Shown here piece after piece: positions 42,127-43,979 of a DNA stretch of 43,979 nt. The DNA is taken from positions 1 through 43,979 of the IMG/VR virus record IMGVR_UViG_3300042328_000860. The stretch is one strand, 5' to 3'. This stretch comes from a virus. The position numbers and the translations under genes were made by a program. Under the pieces are notes generated by a model. It did not search any database. It had not been told where the DNA came from and saw only the letters and a list, made by a program, of their open reading frames with translations. Within the stretch, counting starts at the first letter, position 1. Each line of letters opens with the position of its first letter.

Positions 42127-42135
42127 GATATATAA
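42127..42135 (+). promoter_or_regulatory. Putative late promoter (GATATATAA)
   Basis: 26 bases before ATG 42161 and after the tube terminator, so a fresh transcription unit probably begins here. Confidence 0.5.
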
Positions 42136-42160
42136 TTAAATCTAACAAAAATAGAATTAT

Positions 42161-43138
42161 ATGGAAGATAACAAAAATCTTAAAGAACAAATGGAGAAAG
42201 AAGCGCAACTTCTAATCCAACAAGAAGAACAGAGCGAATCTTCTGTTACCGAAGTAGAAGAGGTTAAACCTGTTTCATTAGGTAAAGCTCAAAAATTTAC
42301 TAACTATGAAACCGAGGACGATATTCTTGCAGCTGAAATTGGGTGGAAAAACGTTCCTATGGATTCTTTACCTTCACAAGGATTTTTCTATACTCCTGGA
42401 ACACAAGTTGCTATTCGTGCAGCTACGGTATCTGAAATTCGTCACTGGTCAACAATTGATGAGAATGACTTATTAGGATTAGATGACATGCTTAATTTTA
42501 TTATTGAGAAATGCTGCCGTATTAAAGTTCCTGGAAAACCCGGTACTTTTAAAGATCTTAAAGAGATTGATCGTTTTTATCTAATTTTTGCTATTCGTGA
42601 TTACACTTTTAAAAATGGTGAAAACAAACTTTTTGTTACAGTATCCGATGATGATGGTGCGGAGCAAAAAATTGAAGTAACTAAAGATTCATTGGATTAC
42701 TTTAATCCTGATGAAAAGTTAATGAAGTATTTTAAACAAGAAGATCAATGTTTTAATATTCAAATGAAAAACGGTGAAAAGTTTAAAATCTATTTACCTT
42801 CTCTTGGAATTATGGCATTTATCAAGAACTATATCAAGAATAAACAGCAAGCAAATCAAAACTTTGATAAAACATTTATTAAATATGCACCGTTTTTATT
42901 CAGTGATTGGAAAATGTTAAATCAGGCAACGTATGATAAATCTGTACAAGAATCATTCACTTGGAGCTTACAAAAGATATCCGTAATGGACAAACTAGTT
43001 GAATTGCTTTCTTCTTCAATTAGTCCAGCTGTTAGATATCAGTCATCGGGAGGAGGCGAAGGGCGTACCCCGCTAAACTTTCAAGGAGGGGTCAAATCTC
43101 TTTTCCTTATTTCAGATATCTTTGACGAATTGGTTTGA
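42161..43138 (+). CDS. T4_baseplate-family protein (gp26-like) / tail assembly chaperone
   Basis: 325 residues. LPSQGFFYTPGTQVAIRAATVSEIRHWSTIDENDLL (residues 69-104) is the signature of the T4_baseplate family (gp26/gp51 type), and a helical C-terminal half follows. The N-terminal 50 residues are acidic and probably disordered. The next ORF overlaps its 3' end in the +1 frame and the tape-measure-like gene follows. The pair therefore stands where tail chaperones G and GT stand in other phages. Hub assembly and chaperone roles cannot be separated by sequence. Confidence 0.7.
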   Translation: MEDNKNLKEQMEKEAQLLIQQEEQSESSVTEVEEVKPVSLGKAQKFTNYETEDDILAAEIGWKNVPMDSLPSQGFFYTPGTQVAIRAATVSEIRHWSTIDENDLLGLDDMLNFIIEKCCRIKVPGKPGTFKDLKEIDRFYLIFAIRDYTFKNGENKLFVTVSDDDGAEQKIEVTKDSLDYFNPDEKLMKYFKQEDQCFNIQMKNGEKFKIYLPSLGIMAFIKNYIKNKQQANQNFDKTFIKYAPFLFSDWKMLNQATYDKSVQESFTWSLQKISVMDKLVELLSSSISPAVRYQSSGGGEGRTPLNFQGGVKSLFLISDIFDELV

Positions 43139-43421
43139 GGTTGAATTTATTCTTCTTAAAGTATTAAAGTTACAACCATCCGAGCTCGATAAGATGGAAT
43201 TTTATCGAGCAGAGATTTTAATGGAAAACTTAAAAAACTTTAATGAAGAACAAGAAGGAAAACGTAAGAAAGATGAAGAGCAATATGACCAGTCAGGAAT
43301 GATGGGCCAGGCAAATTCAATAATGCGTGGTGCTCAACAATCTTTACCAAGTTTTAACATGCCAAGTTCTACTTCTTTGCCAAGTTTTAACATGCCATCT
43401 ATGCCTAACTTTAAGATATAA
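43122..43421 (+). CDS. Small protein overlapping the T4_baseplate gene (gp51- or GT-like)
   Basis: 99 residues from TTG 43122, 17 bases inside the previous gene and in its +1 frame. The helical part WFEVEFILLKVLKLQPSELDKMEFYRAEILMENL is of the type that follows the main domain in tail chaperones. The tail contains a direct repeat, LPSFNMPS twice. No ATG is available before residue 25, so it is either started at TTG, coupled to the upstream stop, or made by frameshift. Confidence 0.6.
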   Translation: MTNWFEVEFILLKVLKLQPSELDKMEFYRAEILMENLKNFNEEQEGKRKKDEEQYDQSGMMGQANSIMRGAQQSLPSFNMPSSTSLPSFNMPSMPNFKI

Positions 43422-43429
43422 GGCAGCAT

Positions 43430-43438
43430 GATATATAC
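43430..43438 (+). promoter_or_regulatory. Putative late promoter (GATATATAC)
   Basis: 19 bases before ATG 43458. Confidence 0.45.
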
Positions 43439-43457
43439 AAAAAGATTTAGAACATAA

Positions 43458-43979
43458 ATGTCAGTAGCCAATCAGGCCAATGAAAAACTTGCGCAGTTAG
43501 TATCCTTAGCCGCTAAGATAGAAAGCCACTTATCCGGTGGTAAAAAAGGCAAAGGGGAAAACGCTAAAACAGAAACGGGATTCGCTAAAGGCGGTGGTGG
43601 AGGAGATTCGCTCTCTAAAGATGCCGCTGTCATTGGCGGATTGTCGTCTTCATTGGCTACTCTAATTAAAGAGGTAGATGGCATGAGTCCAAAGGCAGGA
43701 GATAAACTTGCCTCCTTTATCATAAAGATGTCTAACGCAGTTCAAGAAGCTGTTAAAAATGGATTAGATGCTGACAAAGTAAAACAGCTAAATGAAAATC
43801 TTGATGCATTAGTAAAAGGTTCTGCGGGATTCATGAAAGAAATGGCTATGTCTATTCTTTATGGAATACCAGCAATGATTGGTGCAGTTTTCTTTGGTAC
43901 AACTTTAAGAATACTTTTTGGCATTCTTAAAGGTGTTAAAGGCATGGATGAAGATTCGCAAGAATCAATTAAGATGATT
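43458..43979 (+). CDS. Probable tail tape-measure protein, N-terminal part (runs off window)
   Basis: 174 codons open to the right edge with no stop. Begins MSVANQANEKLAQLVSLAAK. Residues 28-55 are Gly/Lys-rich and probably flexible. From about 130 a hydrophobic segment follows (SILYGIPAMIGAVFFGTTLR, then ILFGIL), as often found in tape-measure or hub proteins that form membrane channels. Its position after the tube gene and chaperone-like pair supports the call. It is too incomplete for certainty. Confidence 0.6.
   Translation, partial: MSVANQANEKLAQLVSLAAKIESHLSGGKKGKGENAKTETGFAKGGGGGDSLSKDAAVIGGLSSSLATLIKEVDGMSPKAGDKLASFIIKMSNAVQEAVKNGLDADKVKQLNENLDALVKGSAGFMKEMAMSILYGIPAMIGAVFFGTTLRILFGILKGVKGMDEDSQESIKMI

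Noticed and set aside
1-43979. tRNA genes, CRISPR arrays, insertion sequences
   Set aside because: No cloverleaf-like segments, regularly spaced repeats or transposase genes were found by reading; intergenic space is small throughout.

Overview
The window is a continuous piece of a T4-like (Tevenvirinae-related) myovirus genome. All genes I accept are on the + strand. They include T4-type replication and recombination proteins (topoisomerase, sliding clamp, clamp loader, polymerase, UvsX, gp41 helicase, gp46/47, RNase H), a gp55-like late sigma factor, and T4-type head, neck and tail genes (gp4, portal gp20, terminase gp16/17, sheath gp18, tube gp19). The DNA is AT-rich, and start codons are preceded by A/T-rich leaders with no Shine-Dalgarno sequence. 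This suggests a Bacteroidetes (for example Flavobacterium-like) host, but that is inference.

Layout. 1-2.4 kb: a chimeric fragment carrying a copy of the ligase N-terminus, a DUF4031-like gene, and a complete NAD+-dependent DNA ligase. 2.5-8.2 kb: type II topoisomerase large and medium subunits, separated by a cluster of small late genes whose N-termini resemble the T4 capsid-targeting sequence (candidate head-packaged, ejected proteins). 8.2-12.5 kb: ClpP-like protease, sliding clamp, the C-terminal part of a split family B DNA polymerase, and UvsX. 12.6-15.6 kb: a fractured gp41 replicative helicase. It is interrupted in its P-loop by an atypically split intein, with a Vsr-like free-standing homing endonuclease between the halves. 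15.6-19.9 kb: a 2OG-Fe(II) oxygenase and gp47/gp46. 19.9-27.2 kb: a gp15-like protein, a large gene with an apparent -1 frameshift at a run of nine A, gp55, gp4, an unknown structural gene, an orphan NUMOD1 ORF, and the portal. 27.2-32.1 kb: a PKHD-type oxygenase lacking its usual distal His, a DEDDh exonuclease, clamp loader gp44, a KTSC protein, RNase H and small genes. 32.2-44.0 kb: neck gp14-like protein, gp16, gp17, a very large tail sheath with three exact 70-residue repeats, the tail tube, T4_baseplate-type proteins, and the start of a probable tape-measure gene that runs off the end.

Regulation. A motif G[A/T]ATATA[A/T]A lies upstream of most late and several replication genes and is the likely target of the gp55-like sigma factor. 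A different, longer module occurs three times, upstream of ligA, of the 27.9 kb gene and of rnh: TTGTTAATAACTTT, then about 60-70 bp further on TATAATTA. It looks like an early or middle promoter. Three rho-independent terminators separate blocks.

The points most worth a second look are the split-intein gp41 locus, the head-targeting cluster, the -1 frameshift gene, the repeat-bearing giant sheath, and the ligase-fragment chimera.
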